A DNA stretch of 64,000 nt. It comes from Ziziphus jujuba. Lineage: Eukaryota > Streptophyta > Magnoliopsida > Rosales > Rhamnaceae. Both the position numbers and the translations under genes were made by a program. The notes beneath the pieces were generated by a model, which searched no databases, had not been told where the DNA came from, and saw nothing but the letters and a program-made list of their open reading frames with translations. Location of the stretch: positions 21,389,001 through 21,453,000 of the forward strand of contig NC_083389.1 of NCBI RefSeq assembly GCF_031755915.1, read 5' to 3'. Below, piece after piece: positions 1 to 10,111 of the stretch; the stretch's first letter is position 1; every line of letters starts with the position of its first letter.

Positions 1-1027
1 TTAAAACACAGTTCTGAAAATCATTTGATGCACCCACTATATACCAGTGGCGCCAACAGTACCCAGCGTCCCAAGGTACCGCCAGACAGGAGGTTATAGA
101 AAGAAACCGGCATACGGTCGCGTGGCGTCCCACTGCGCCGCTGCTAACCTGGTGTCCCGGCCAAAGGGGGGTGGCCGCCCTCTCCGATGGCATCCACAGG
201 ACACCCTCATAATATCAACCGCGCGCTACTCACACCCACCTGCGCGCTAATCATATCCGTGTGCACAATATCCATATCACATATACCATATCACATAATC
301 AGAACACCAGTACGTGCACGGTGCATCTAAAAATCATAAAATCCACAATTTAAATTATAAAACAAATTTCACATTTTTCATAAACATAGCGGGCATAATC
401 CATCCGCTTGAACCGGGAAATTCTCCACAATTTCCTTATAATTAATACCATAAATTCCATGATTTTCAAATCCATCAATTCAAATATCCACATTTTTTCC
501 AAGCATAAATAATTTCTCGAAATATCAGAATCAAATCCCATAATATTTTATGGGCATATTTCATAAAAATTGAAATCACCAACATAACCAAATATTTTCC
601 TTGAAATATTTGAAAATCAAATCGTACCCAATTTACCATTAAAACCACACCACTTTCAAAATCCTCAAATCCATAAAATAATTTCACATGGCATACTTTT
701 ATAAAATGCACATTTTCTTAAATCCAATAAATTCATAAATAATTCTACAATAAATCCAATAAATATTTGGCACATAGAAATTAAATTCCAAATATTTAAT
801 TCACACATAATATATTCATCAATTGAATTCCCCAAATTAATTTGAAGGTGGGTCACTCACCTTGTGCACGTATCTCAATCAAGATCCTCCGCAGGATCGA
901 CTCCGCTACTTGCACGTGCACCTAAAACATCCACAGTACCAAAACCACAAATATTAATATTTTATTCGGGTAATCCCCAAATGGGTACCCGAGGAGCGAA
1001 CACCAAACGATAACTAAAATTTACGAA

Positions 1028-1034
1028 TTATATA
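1028..1034 (-). promoter_or_regulatory. Candidate TATA box in Tek-1 3' LTR
   Basis: Reads TATATAA on the minus strand and is the counterpart of the box at 8816-8822. If active in a 3' LTR it would drive transcription leftwards out of the element. The assignment rests on the motif alone. Confidence 0.3.
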
Positions 1035-1757
1035 CCGAATCGAAGCTCGAGTGATGCTAATCACAGATCCGGTCTTAATTTCCGATGATCGTACCCGACG
1101 GGGTCGAAATTTATCGGGAAGCTTTTCGGGTTTCGGCTCCGCAATTCTCCCAAACCGTCGCGAATTGGTGGAAACGGAAGTCGGATTTGGGTTCAGGAGG
1201 TCGAACACTGCGGACTGGAGCTGGCCGGAATTTTCAGGGTACTCGCCGGAACAGTACTTTCCGGCGGGCCGCCACGTCACCGGCAACCGTCGCCGGAACA
1301 GTAATTTCCGACGGTGGCCGTTTGCTGTGAAATTTTGCAGATTTGTAGATCGTGAGGAGAGCAATCCAACGGGACCGACGGTGAGCAAAACGGAGGTCGG
1401 ACGGCGGAGAAATCACCGTTTGAAGATTTTCGACCCCTCGCCGGAAAACGCTCCGATCCCGGCGCGTCGGTGGTCCGATGGCCGTGATTTTTGGTGGGTA
1501 GGCCGGACTTGAGGAGAGGATCAAGGCTGTCAGGCGCGTGTGGCCGGAAAATGGCCGGAACAGTGCCGATTCGCGGTGGCCGGCGGTGGAGGGGAAAAAT
1601 CGCCGCCAAACTTCGGACGTCCGATCCGGGCGCGTCCGGCGGCCGTTCGCCGTGAAATTTGGAGGTTTTGCCGGAAATGAGGTGGGCAATCTGGCTGGCC
1701 GGCGCGTGTACAGTAACTAGGCCGGAAAAACGTGAAAATGGCCGGCGGCCGGCGGGT

Positions 1758-1820
1758 CCTCTCTCTCTCTTTCTCTCTCCTCTCTCTCTTTCTCTCTCTT
1801 CTCTCTCTTTCTCTCTCTTC
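1758..1820 (+). repeat. CT-rich microsatellite in Tek-1 3' LTR
   Basis: Imperfect (CT)n with TTCT interruptions, about 63 bp. It is present at the same LTR position in the 5' LTR (9546-9608), and in shortened form in the Tek solo LTR (48361-48398) and both Tek-2 LTRs (near 53455-53490 and 61245-61271). On the coding strand it is a GA tract within U3. Confidence 0.9.
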
Positions 1821-1866
1821 CCCGAGAGTTTTTCAAAATTAAAACCCTGCATGATACTGTTCATGC

Positions 1867-1895
1867 CACGTGGACCACTCAGAAGCTGACACGTG
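1867..1895 (-). promoter_or_regulatory. Pair of G-box/ABRE-like motifs (3' LTR copy)
   Basis: CACGTG occurs at 1867-1872 and 1890-1895, 17 bp apart, in contexts GCCACGTGG and ACACGTGGC. ACGTGGC is the core of the abscisic-acid response element bound by bZIP factors. The pair is in the same place in the 5' LTR (9655-9660 and 9678-9683). The regulatory role is inferred from motifs only. Confidence 0.4.
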
Positions 1896-2040
1896 GCATT
1901 TCACTGTTCACGACCCAAAAACATTAAAATAATACGGTATCCGGTAAACTTCAAACGTCCATAACTTTTTAACCGGATGTCCGATTTAAGCGTGCCGCTA
2001 GTCTATGAACTCGTATCGACGAGTACTTTACAACCATACA

Positions 2041-2285
2041 AGAGTCAACTCACAATTACATCACAAGAAAAAGTCAACTCCCGGCACCTTTTAGACAGTT
2101 TACACTTCAACTTGTTTTGCCCATAACTTTCAAACCGTAGCTCCGTTTTCGACGTGCTACTAGTCTACGAACTCAGGGCGTCATGCACTTCGCCACGGTA
2201 CCCTGGTCAACTCGAAATTCCCACCGAGTCAAAAAGTCAACTTTGACCCCTTCGGTCAACGGTCAACGGTCAACCTCGGTCAACG
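2041..2285 (-). promoter_or_regulatory. W-box (TTGAC) array at the U3 end of Tek-1 3' LTR
   Basis: On the minus strand TTGAC, the WRKY-factor core site, occurs seven times in about 85 bp (2204-2285), mostly as TTGACC/TTGACT, with one reversed copy and two more near 2043 and 2073. The array lies at the start of U3, upstream of the presumed promoter. It recurs in every Tek LTR in the window, including the diverged Tek-2 copies. Confidence 0.45.
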
Positions 2286-2323
2286 TGCACGGATTCCGGT
2301 GCGATTCGGGACGGGGTGTTACA

Positions 2324-2336
2324 GCCTTCCCCCCTT
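2324..2336 (-). other. Polypurine tract of Tek-1
   Basis: AAGGGGGGAAGGC on the minus strand, directly next to the first base of the 3' LTR. This is the standard site for priming plus-strand DNA synthesis. It lies about 30 bp beyond the pol stop codon. Confidence 0.9.
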
Positions 2337-2367
2337 ACAAAAATTTCGTCCTCGAAATTTCCGCACG

Positions 2368-4968
2368 TCACTGGAACAGATACGGGTACTGCTCACGCAT
2401 CTGTGCTTCGGGTTCCCACGTTGCTTCCTCGACCAAGTGGTTCCGCCATAAGACCTTAACTAGAGGAATAGTCTTGTTGCGTAGCGTGCGTTCCTCGCGA
2501 TCCAAAATCTGTACTGGCTGCTCCACATACGAAAGATCTTCCCTTATCTCTATATCCGGACTCTCGAGTACGTGCGACGGGTCTGCAATATACTTCCGTA
2601 GCATCGACACATGAAACACGTTGTGTACTCGAGCTAGCTCTTCCGGTAACGCCAACCTATACGCCACCGGGCCAATCCTCTCCGTAACCTCGTAAGGCCC
2701 AATATAACGAGGACCCAACTTACCTCGTCGTCCAAAACGTACTACTCCTTTCCATGGAGATAGTTTTAGGAATACCCAATCTCCTACCTCGAATTCCAAA
2801 TCCTTTCTACGCACATCGGCGTAACTCTTCTGTCTATCTTGGGCAACCTTCAATCGATCCCTAATGATCTTCACCTTGTCCAAGGTCATCCTTAAATACT
2901 CAGATCCGACCGCATTAGTTGTTGCAAGGAGCCTCTCTTCTCCTACCTCACTCCAACACAAAGGTGTCCGACACTGCCTCCCATATAAAGCTTCATACGG
3001 GGACATTCCAGTACTCGCTTGATAACTGTTGTTGTAGACAAACTCTATCAGTGGCAGTTGTTCATCCCAGCTACCGCTAAATTGCATAATGCAAGACCTT
3101 AGCATGTCTTCTAATGTCTGGATTGTGCGCTCTGCTTGTCCATCAGATTGTGGGTGAAAAGCGGTGCTGTAGTTAAGTCTTGCTCCTAGTGCATCAGCCA
3201 ACTTCCGCCATAGTCGTGAAGTAAAGCGCGGATCTCGATCGGAGACGATGGCTAACGGTACTCCATGAAGACTTACAATGCGTTGCACGAACAACTGGGC
3301 TAACTTCTCGGGCGAAAAACGTTCTCGTACCGGTAGGAAGTGTGCCGACTTGGTGAGACGATCAATGATTACCCAAATGCCGTCGTACCTTCTAGGTGTG
3401 GAAGGAAGCTTGAATACGAAGTCCATGTTGAGTTCTTCCCACTTCCACACGGGAATCGGTAAAGGTTGGAGTAGTCCCGAAGGCTTCTGTCTTTCTGCTT
3501 TCACTTGTTGACAAATCAAACACTTTGATACAAAGTCTGCCACTTCTCTCTTCATACCAATCCACCAATAATACTTAACAAGCGTCCGATACATCTTGGT
3601 ACTCCCAGGATGCATCGCATACATCGAGCTATGCGCCTCCTCCAAAATCTCCTTCTTGAGTCCTGGGATATCCGGAACGCAAAGTCGTCCTTTATACACG
3701 AGGGCTCCATCCCTCCTTATGGAAAATTCCGGATCAAGACCTTCTTGTACCTTGCCCTTAATTGTCCTCAACTTAGGATCTTCCATTTGGGTCTCTACTA
3801 TACGATCCACCAACACCGGTCGTACCTGGAAGCTAGCCATGAGAACTCCTGAAGGATGCATATGCATTAACACCCCCATCTTCTTCAACTCCACCATGAG
3901 AGGTAGTTGGATGACTTGGATGTGAGCAAGGGATCCAGTAGCCTTCCTACTCAAAGCATCTGCCACTACATTCGCCTTACCCGGGTGATAGTCAATCACA
4001 CAGTCATAATCCTTTAACAACTCCATCCATCGCCTTTGCCTCATATTTAACTCCTTCTGAGTGAAAATATACTTGAGGCTCTTGTGGTCGGTATAGATTT
4101 GGCACGTGGCCCCATACAAGTAGTGCCTCCACTTCTTTAGAGCAAAGACTACCGCCGCCAATTCTAAGTCGTGCGTAGGGTAATTCTGTTCGTGCTGCTT
4201 CAATTGCCGAGATGCATACGCTACCACCCTTTGATTCTGCATTAGCACGCAACCCAACCCTTGATGGGATGCATCACAATAAACTTCAAAACCTTCATTC
4301 CCATCAGGTAAAGTTAAAACAGGTGCGGATGTCAACTTTTGCTTCAACTCCTGAAAACTCTGTTCACACCTGTCCGTCCAACTAAATTCAACATTCTTTC
4401 GGGTCAATCTATGAAGCGGCCCGGCAATCCTTGAAAACCCTTCAATAAAACGACGGTAGTAACCCGCTAATCCAAGAAAACTTCGTACCTCCCTCACAGT
4501 GGTAGGGCGCTCCCAACTCAACACTGCCTTTACCTTATCAGGGTCCACATAGATACCTTCTGCCGACACGATATGTCCGAGAAAACCCACTTGATTCAAC
4601 CAGAATTCACACTTGTCGAATTTAGCATATAGCTGATGCTGCCTTAGAGTTTGGAGCACTCTCTTCAAATGCCTCACGTGCTCTTCTTGGCTCCTTGAAT
4701 AGATCAGAATGTCATCGATAAATACAATGACAAAATGATCCAAGTACGGACGAAACACCCTATTCATCAAGTCCATGAAAGCTGCTGGGGCATTGGTGAG
4801 TCCGAACGACATCACTAGGAATTCATAATGTCCGTACCTCGTCCTAAAGGCAGTCTTAGGAATGTCCGACGCTCGGATCCTTAACTGATGGTATCCCGAC
4901 CTCAAGTCGATCTTGGAGAACACCTTGGCACCTTGGAGTTGGTCGAATAGATCATCTATCCTTGGCAA
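2368..4968 (-). CDS. Tek-1 pol, C-terminal part: RT, RNase H, integrase, chromodomain
   Basis: An 866-residue open frame continuing, in the same frame, the Gag-protease frame at 5002-6942 after one stop codon at 5002-5004. Numbered along the whole 1524-codon frame: the RT catalytic motif FIDDILIYS is near residue 740; RNase H begins near 875 ([10 protein letters not shown]) with [10 protein letters not shown] further on; the integrase zinc-binding region (HPG...CLICQQ) is near 1100; the integrase catalytic Asp, Asp and Glu sit in [16 protein letters not shown] and [12 protein letters not shown] (about 1174 to 1270); a chromodomain with [16 protein letters not shown] ends the protein. No other stops or frameshifts are seen. 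The true start is not the first Met at 4968; this part is normally made from the gag start at 6942. The integrated element can move only if the stop is suppressed or proteins come from another copy. Confidence 0.93.
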   Translation of the reverse strand: MPRIDDLFDQLQGAKVFSKIDLRSGYHQLRIRASDIPKTAFRTRYGHYEFLVMSFGLTNAPAAFMDLMNRVFRPYLDHFVIVFIDDILIYSRSQEEHVRHLKRVLQTLRQHQLYAKFDKCEFWLNQVGFLGHIVSAEGIYVDPDKVKAVLSWERPTTVREVRSFLGLAGYYRRFIEGFSRIAGPLHRLTRKNVEFSWTDRCEQSFQELKQKLTSAPVLTLPDGNEGFEVYCDASHQGLGCVLMQNQRVVAYASRQLKQHEQNYPTHDLELAAVVFALKKWRHYLYGATCQIYTDHKSLKYIFTQKELNMRQRRWMELLKDYDCVIDYHPGKANVVADALSRKATGSLAHIQVIQLPLMVELKKMGVLMHMHPSGVLMASFQVRPVLVDRIVETQMEDPKLRTIKGKVQEGLDPEFSIRRDGALVYKGRLCVPDIPGLKKEILEEAHSSMYAMHPGSTKMYRTLVKYYWWIGMKREVADFVSKCLICQQVKAERQKPSGLLQPLPIPVWKWEELNMDFVFKLPSTPRRYDGIWVIIDRLTKSAHFLPVRERFSPEKLAQLFVQRIVSLHGVPLAIVSDRDPRFTSRLWRKLADALGARLNYSTAFHPQSDGQAERTIQTLEDMLRSCIMQFSGSWDEQLPLIEFVYNNSYQASTGMSPYEALYGRQCRTPLCWSEVGEERLLATTNAVGSEYLRMTLDKVKIIRDRLKVAQDRQKSYADVRRKDLEFEVGDWVFLKLSPWKGVVRFGRRGKLGPRYIGPYEVTERIGPVAYRLALPEELARVHNVFHVSMLRKYIADPSHVLESPDIEIREDLSYVEQPVQILDREERTLRNKTIPLVKVLWRNHLVEEATWEPEAQMREQYPYLFQ

Positions 4969-5001
4969 CGGATAGCGATTAGGAATGGTGACCTTATTAA
5001 G

Positions 5002-6942
5002 TTATCGGTAGTCTATACACAGCCTTAGACTACCATCCTTTTTCTTTACAAACAAAACTGGGGCTCCCCACGGCGATATACTTGGTCTAATAAACCCCTT
5101 ATCTACCAAATCTTGCAACTGGACCTTTAGCTCCCTTAACTCCACTGGAGCCATCCGATACGGTGGTAGAGAAATAGGCACGGTGCCTGGAATCAATTCA
5201 ATGGGAAAGTCAACTTCCCTTTCCGGAGGCAATCCTGGTAACTCCTCAGGAAACACGTCCGGGAAATCCCTCACAACGGGCATGTCTTCCAACCTGACCC
5301 CACTTACTCGGGTATCTATCACATGAGCCAAATACCCCTGGCAACCTTTATTCAGTAGCTTCTTGGCGGTAAGGGTAGATATCAACCTCGGTAAGGGCCT
5401 TCCAACTCCTCCACGGAATACTACTTCTGGCAACCCTGGCCTCCTGAATGTAACTTCCTTGCTGAAACAGTCTACAGATGCATGGTTCCTTGCCAACCAA
5501 TCCATGCCCAAAATTACATCAAGTCCGGACAGATCCAACAGGATCAAGTCCGCCTCCATCACTTGATCTTCGATGCAGAAGAAACATTCCTTGATTAACT
5601 GGCTAGGCCACAAGGATTCTCCTGCAGGAGTGGCTATCTCTACTAGACATTCTAAAGGAGTAGGGGTCATACCGACCCGAGTGACGAATTCCTTGGAGAT
5701 AAATGAATGTGTTGCTCCCGGGTCTATAAGTACTAATGCATCATTACCAAATATATTCAACGTACCTGCCACGACGTCCGGTGTAGCTAGGGCCTCCTGC
5801 TGCGTCATCGCAAACACTCGACCCTGCCCTGTCTGCTGGGGCCTCCGTCCTCTACCCCTGCTCGGTCCAACAGGCTGTGGGACTGATCCCGATGAACCTC
5901 CTACTGCATAACTCCCTCGGGAACTCTGACCCCGCGATCCACTGGCCTGATGTGATGGTGGGCTCGCCCCTAACACTCCCGCCTCTCCATAAGGGCAATT
6001 TCTCTTAATATGTCCCGCCTGTCCACACTGAAAGCACACACCCTCAAACTGGCAAATCCCATGGTGTGCTCTATTGCAACGTCTGCAGAATGGCTTGGGG
6101 CTAAACCCAGAGTGCTGATATGAGCTCGTGCCGCCGCTGATGGAATGGCGCGCTGGTTGGGGCATACGATAGCCGCCTCTCCTCTGAAATCTGCCTCGAG
6201 GGCTGAACCCACCACTGTCTGAGCCTGAACTATGACTCTTCTTAGATGCCCCCTGTCGAGGTACCCCGCTGTACGAACCTTCGAACGGTCTGCGCCTCGA
6301 GGGTCTGTGTATCTCCGCCTGTCTCTCTAGCTCGAGCGCTGCATCCCTGGCGGACTGATAGGTGGGGTGTACTGACCCAGAAAGGGTGTAGCCGATGCTC
6401 TCGTTCAACCCGTCTATGAACCTCACCTTCTTCGCGTGATCGTCGGGAATCAAGTGCATGCAGAACTCTGACAGCTCCCGGAACCTCCTCTCGTACTCTG
6501 TCACCGTCATGTTTCCCTGGCGCAGTCCCTCGAACTCTCTCCTTCTCGCCTCACGGTAGGCAGGAGGACAGAACTCAGTAGAGAAGGCAATCTTGAACTG
6601 GTCCCACGTATGCCTTCTGCGGGTCTTCTCCATTTGCCACCACTTCCGGGCGTCTCCCTCTAACATGAACCCAGAAATCCTCACCATATCCTCATCGGGG
6701 CACTGCATCCCCTCTTCCAAGATTTTCTCCATGCTGGATAGCCACTTCAAGGCTGCAGCTGGGCCTTGGCTTCCATCGAACTCCACGGCTCCTAAACGTC
6801 GAGCCTGATCCACGGATCGGTTACTAGAGCTTGAACCTCCTAAGGCTCTAGTTAGCTGGGAGACCAGATCTCTAAGGCTTGATCGACTCCCGGAACTCTC
6901 AGCCGAGCGTTCCCGAGTTCTACGTGTGTCCCGCCGACTCAT
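5002..6942 (-). CDS. Tek-1 Gag, protease and start of RT
   Basis: A 646-residue frame beginning [13 protein letters not shown], about 130 bp downstream of the primer-binding site. Gag occupies roughly the first 340 residues: a capsid-like region at about 60-200 ([28 protein letters not shown]), a basic Ser/Gly/Arg-rich linker, a CxxC/H cluster, then a zinc knuckle [14 protein letters not shown] (CX2CX4HX4C, about 303-316). Protease follows with [12 protein letters not shown] near 404-415; Pro in place of the usual Ser after the catalytic Asp is, from memory, a common variant in plant gypsy elements. The RT begins near residue 575 ([23 protein letters not shown]) and stops after CIDYR at a TAA. 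Tek-2 has CAA (Gln) at that codon, so this is a C-to-T nonsense change. Confidence 0.93.
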   Translation of the reverse strand: MSRRDTRRTRERSAESSGSRSSLRDLVSQLTRALGGSSSSNRSVDQARRLGAVEFDGSQGPAAALKWLSSMEKILEEGMQCPDEDMVRISGFMLEGDARKWWQMEKTRRRHTWDQFKIAFSTEFCPPAYREARRREFEGLRQGNMTVTEYERRFRELSEFCMHLIPDDHAKKVRFIDGLNESIGYTLSGSVHPTYQSARDAALELERQAEIHRPSRRRPFEGSYSGVPRQGASKKSHSSGSDSGGFSPRGRFQRRGGYRMPQPARHSISGGTSSYQHSGFSPKPFCRRCNRAHHGICQFEGVCFQCGQAGHIKRNCPYGEAGVLGASPPSHQASGSRGQSSRGSYAVGGSSGSVPQPVGPSRGRGRRPQQTGQGRVFAMTQQEALATPDVVAGTLNIFGNDALVLIDPGATHSFISKEFVTRVGMTPTPLECLVEIATPAGESLWPSQLIKECFFCIEDQVMEADLILLDLSGLDVILGMDWLARNHASVDCFSKEVTFRRPGLPEVVFRGGVGRPLPRLISTLTAKKLLNKGCQGYLAHVIDTRVSGVRLEDMPVVRDFPDVFPEELPGLPPEREVDFPIELIPGTVPISLPPYRMAPVELRELKVQLQDLVDKGFIRPSISPWGAPVLFVKKKDGSLRLCIDYR

Positions 6943-7072
6943 CGTAGTCGATTAAACTGAAGAAACAAACAAGAGTTTAGAAACAGGGACACTTAAGCAC
7001 GATTACAAAAGGAAGGACTTTACGGATGGGCTGTACAGCAATGCACAGTCCCTTAGGATTACAAGAACCTAT

Positions 7073-7084
7073 GCTCTGATACCA
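7073..7084 (-). other. Primer-binding site of Tek-1 (initiator tRNA-Met)
   Basis: TGGTATCAGAGC on the minus strand, two bases inside the 5' LTR end (LTR ...CCTGACA, spacer GT, then the site). It is complementary to the 3' end of plant initiator tRNA-Met, the usual minus-strand primer. The leader from here to the gag start (6943-7072) is short and contains nothing else I recognise. Confidence 0.92.
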
Positions 7085-8815
7085 ACTGTCAGGACCCGTC
7101 CAAAGTTCCCCACCGGAACCCTAGACAAGCCCTGATCCCAGGGAAACCCTACCGGACCCTTCTGTGGAAGATCCGGCAGAACCTCCCCTAAGGGATGGAC
7201 TTACCACAAAATTTCCTGCACTGAAAACACACTTCTATAATTGTTCCCTTATTCCTCCCACAGTACGACGAACTGGTTCCACAAATTTCAGCACTCCAAA
7301 ATAAAAATACAGTAATCCAGTGCAATACAAATACATAAGTGTCCCATACAGTATACAGAGCTTTATGAAGTACTACAAAATACAGAATACAGTAAAAGTG
7401 AAAGAAATAGTACAACTGCAGTAAAAGAAGAACAGGGTACTGCACGAACAAATACAGCGAGGAAGATCGAGTCCGCTCCGAGTGAACACCGACAACCTGG
7501 TACCTAGAGGAACGGAATTTAAGAGTGTGAGATGCTAATCATCTCAGTGAGCGACCCTACTACTCTACACTATCATACCACGGTAATAGGTATATAAATA
7601 ATAATTATTTGGAAATAATAATGTCTCTCAAAACCCTTACAATTCTCTCAGTTGGAAAGGTTCCCCTTTTAAAACATTTTCACAAAACCCTTTATTCATA
7701 TTTCCCGAAAACCAAGACATCAATTAAATACCAGAAGCGGTAACAATTATATTTTTCATTAACATTTTATTTTTAAAACACAGTTCTGAAAATCATTTGA
7801 TGCACCCACTATATACCAGTGGCGCCAACAGTACCCAGCGTCCCAAGGTACCGCCAGACAGGAGGTTATAGAAAGAAACCGGCATACGGTCGCGTGGCGT
7901 CCCACTGCGCCGCTGCTAACCTGGTGTCCCGGCCAAAGGGGGGTGGCCGCCCTCTCCGATGGCATCCACAGGACACCCTCATAATATCAACCGCGCGCTA
8001 CTCACACCCACCTGCGCGCTAATCATATCCGTGTGCACAATATCCATATCACATATACCATATCACATAATCAGAACACCAGTACGTGCACGGTGCATCT
8101 AAAAATCATAAAATCCACAATTTAAATTATAAAACAAATTTCACATTTTTCATAAACATAGCGGGCATAATCCATCCGCTTGAACCGGGAAATTCTCCAC
8201 AATTTCCTTATAATTAATACCATAAATTCCATGATTTTCAAATCCACCAACTCCCAAATCCATCAATTCAAATATCCACATTTTTTCCAAGCATAAATAA
8301 TTTCTCGAAATATCAGAATCAAATCCCATAATATTTTATGGGCATATTTCATAAAAATTGAAATCACCAACATAACCAAATATTTTCCTTGAAATATTTG
8401 AAAATCAAATCGTACCCAATTTACCATTAAAACCACACCAATTTCAAAATCCTCAAATCCATAAAATAATTTCACATGGCATACTTTTATAAAATGCACA
8501 TTTTCTTAAATCCAATAAATTCATAAATAATTCTACAATAAATCCAATAAATATTTGGCACATAGAAATTAAATTCCAAATATTTAATTCACACATAATA
8601 TATTCATCAATTGAATTCCCCAAATTAATTTGAAGGTGGGTCACTCACCTTGTGCACGTATCTCAATCAAGATCCTCCGCAGGATCGACTCCGCTACTTG
8701 CACGTGCACCTAAAACATCCACAGTACCAAAACCACAAATATTAATATTTTATTCGGGTAATCCCCAAATGGGTACCCGAGGAGCGAACACCAAATGATA
8801 ACTAAAATTTACGAA

Positions 8816-8822
8816 TTATATA
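8816..8822 (-). promoter_or_regulatory. Candidate TATA box of Tek-1 5' LTR
   Basis: TATATAA on the minus strand in context GGTATATAATTCG, about 1.29 kb inside the U3 end. The Tek-2 LTRs keep a TATATTA variant at the equivalent place (near 52930 and 60527). The spacing and the conserved motif make it the best candidate promoter core; no start site can be shown from sequence. Confidence 0.35.
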
Positions 8823-9545
8823 CCGAATCGAAGCTCGAGTGATGCTAATCACAGATCTGGTCTTAATTTCCGATGATCGTACCCGACGGGGTCGAAATTT
8901 ATCGGGAAGCTTTTCGGGTTTCGGATCCGCAATTCTCCCAAACCGTCGCGAATTGGTGGAAACGGAAGTCGGATTTGGGTTCAGGAGGTCGAACACTGCG
9001 GACTGGAGCTGGCCGGAATTTTCAGGGTACTCGCCGGAACAGTACTTTCCGGCGGGCCGCCACGTCACCGGCAACCGTCGCCGGAACAGTAATTTCCGAC
9101 GGTGGCCGTTTGCTGTGAAATTTTGCAGATTTGTAGATCGTGAGGAGAGCAATCCAACGGGACCGACGGTGAGCAAAACGGAGGTCGGACGGCGGAGAAA
9201 TCACCGTTTGAAGATTTTCGACCCCTCGCCGGAAAATGCTCCGATCCCGGCGCGTCGGTGGTCCGATGGCCGTGATTTTTGGTGGGTAGGCCGGACTTGA
9301 GGAGAGGATCAAGGCTGTCAGGCGCGTGTGGCCGGAAAATGGCCGGAACATTGCCGATTCGCGGTGGCCGGCGGTGGAGGGGAAAAATCGCCGCCAAACT
9401 TCGGACGTCCGATCCGGGCACGTCCGGCGGCCGTTCGCCGTGAAATTTGGAGGTTTTGCCGGAAATGAGGTGGGCAATCTGGCTGGCCGGCGCGTGTACA
9501 GTAACTAGGCCGGAAAAATGTGAAAATGGCCGGCGGCCGGCGGGT

Positions 9546-9608
9546 CCTCTCTCTCTCTTTCTCTCTCCTCTCTCTCTTTCTCTCTCTTCTCTCTCTTTCT
9601 CTCTCTTC
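9546..9608 (+). repeat. CT-rich microsatellite in Tek-1 5' LTR
   Basis: Same imperfect (CT)n block as at 1758-1820 and the same length, as expected for LTRs that were identical at insertion. Confidence 0.9.
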
Positions 9609-9654
9609 CCCGAGAGTTTTTCAAAATTAAAACCCTGCATGATACTGTTCATGC

Positions 9655-9683
9655 CACGTGGACCACTCAGAAGCTGACACGTG
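9655..9683 (-). promoter_or_regulatory. Pair of G-box/ABRE-like motifs (5' LTR copy)
   Basis: CACGTG at 9655-9660 and at 9678-9683. This copy lies upstream of the element's own promoter region, so it could act in its transcription. Motif evidence only. Confidence 0.4.
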
Positions 9684-9828
9684 GCATTTCACTGTTCACG
9701 ACCCAAAAACATTAAAATAATACGGTATCCGGTAAACTTCAAACGTCCATAACTTTTTAACCGGATGTCCGATTTAAGCGTGCCGCTAGTCTATGAACTC
9801 GTATCGACGAGTACTTTACAACCATACA

Positions 9829-10073
9829 AGAGTCAACTCACAATTACATCACAAGAAAAAGTCAACTCCCGGCACCTTTTAGACAGTTTACACTTCAACT
9901 TGTTTTGCCCATAACTTTCAAACCGTAGCTCCGTTTTCGACGTGCTACTAGTCTACGAACTCAGGGCGTCATGCACTTCGCCACGGTACCCTGGTCAACT
10001 CGAAATTCCCACCGAGTCAAAAAGTCAACTTTGACCCCTTCGGTCAACGGTCAACGGTCAACCTCGGTCAACG
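9829..10073 (-). promoter_or_regulatory. W-box (TTGAC) array at the U3 end of Tek-1 5' LTR
   Basis: Counterpart of 2041-2285, with seven TTGAC cores on the coding strand within about 85 bp at 9992-10073. Clustered W-boxes are a known feature of stress-inducible plant promoters; action on this element is inferred. Confidence 0.45.
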
Positions 10074-10111
10074 TGCACGGATTCCGGTGCGATTCGGGAC
10101 GGGGTGTTACA

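Larger units (their letters stand above)
1..2323 (-). repeat. Tek-1 3' LTR (partial, cut by window start)
   Basis: Matches 7773-10111 along its whole length, offset 7772 and then 7788 after a 16-bp deletion near position 460. That deletion lies between two copies of CAAATCCA, so slippage is likely. The right end is GTGTTACA at 2323 (TGTAACAC on the minus strand), followed directly by the polypurine tract. About 686 bp of the LTR lie left of the window. It contains the same motifs as the 5' LTR: TATA-like box at 1028-1034, pyrimidine microsatellite, G-box pair and W-box array. Confidence 0.95.
1..10111 (-). mobile_element. Tek-1: young Ty3/gypsy chromovirus (Tekay/Del-like), left end outside window
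   Basis: Minus-strand LTR retrotransposon in the order 5' LTR (7087-10111), primer-binding site (7073-7084), gag-pol (6942-2368), polypurine tract (2336-2324), 3' LTR (2323 to beyond position 1). The two LTRs align throughout; by hand I count about eight substitutions and one 16-bp deletion over 2.3 kb (roughly 0.35%), so the insertion is recent. LTRs begin TGTAACACCCC and end CCTGACA. The order RT, RNase H, integrase plus a C-terminal chromodomain places it in the chromoviruses. LTRs of about 3 kb suggest the Tekay/Del lineage (inference). It is inserted in the 3' LTR of Cop-1; the right flank is TTAGG, and its duplicate would lie outside the window. The only coding lesion seen is one stop codon in RT. 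Confidence 0.93.
7087..10111 (-). repeat. Tek-1 5' LTR (complete, 3025 bp)
   Basis: Bounded by TGTCAGGACC at 7087 next to the primer-binding site, and by GTGTTACA at 10111 next to Cop-1 LTR sequence. In coding orientation it begins TGTAACACCCC and ends CCTGACA. The U3 side (right) holds the W-box array, G-box pair and GA tract. A CCGG-rich block follows at about 9005-9540, then the TATA-like box at 8816-8822, then about 1.7 kb of AT-rich sequence. Short open frames recur here and in the other LTR, but only because the copies are nearly identical. Confidence 0.95.

Noticed and set aside
47..250. 67-codon frame (MAPTVPSVPRYRQ...) found intact in three Tek LTRs (47, 7819, 46685)
   Set aside because: It lies in the LTR and recurs because the LTR copies are closely related. 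The diverged Tek-2 LTRs do not keep it, and it has no recognisable domain.
1051..1864. Overlapping frames of 60-195 codons on both strands in the GC-rich part of Tek LTRs
   Set aside because: High GC and repeated CCGG motifs produce few stops in any frame. Several frames overlap on both strands, none is favoured, and conservation only reflects LTR identity.
2204..2285. Regularly spaced GTCAAC repeats as a possible CRISPR-like or satellite array
   Set aside because: Units are only 5-8 bp with irregular spacing, in a plant LTR. Transcription-factor sites are the simpler reading.
3278..3925. Plus-strand frames opposite Tek-1 pol
   Set aside because: They are antisense shadows of the real minus-strand integrase and RT coding sequence.
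7073..7084. tRNA-like match at the primer-binding sites
   Set aside because: Only 12 bases complementary to the tRNA 3' end are present; there is no tRNA gene.
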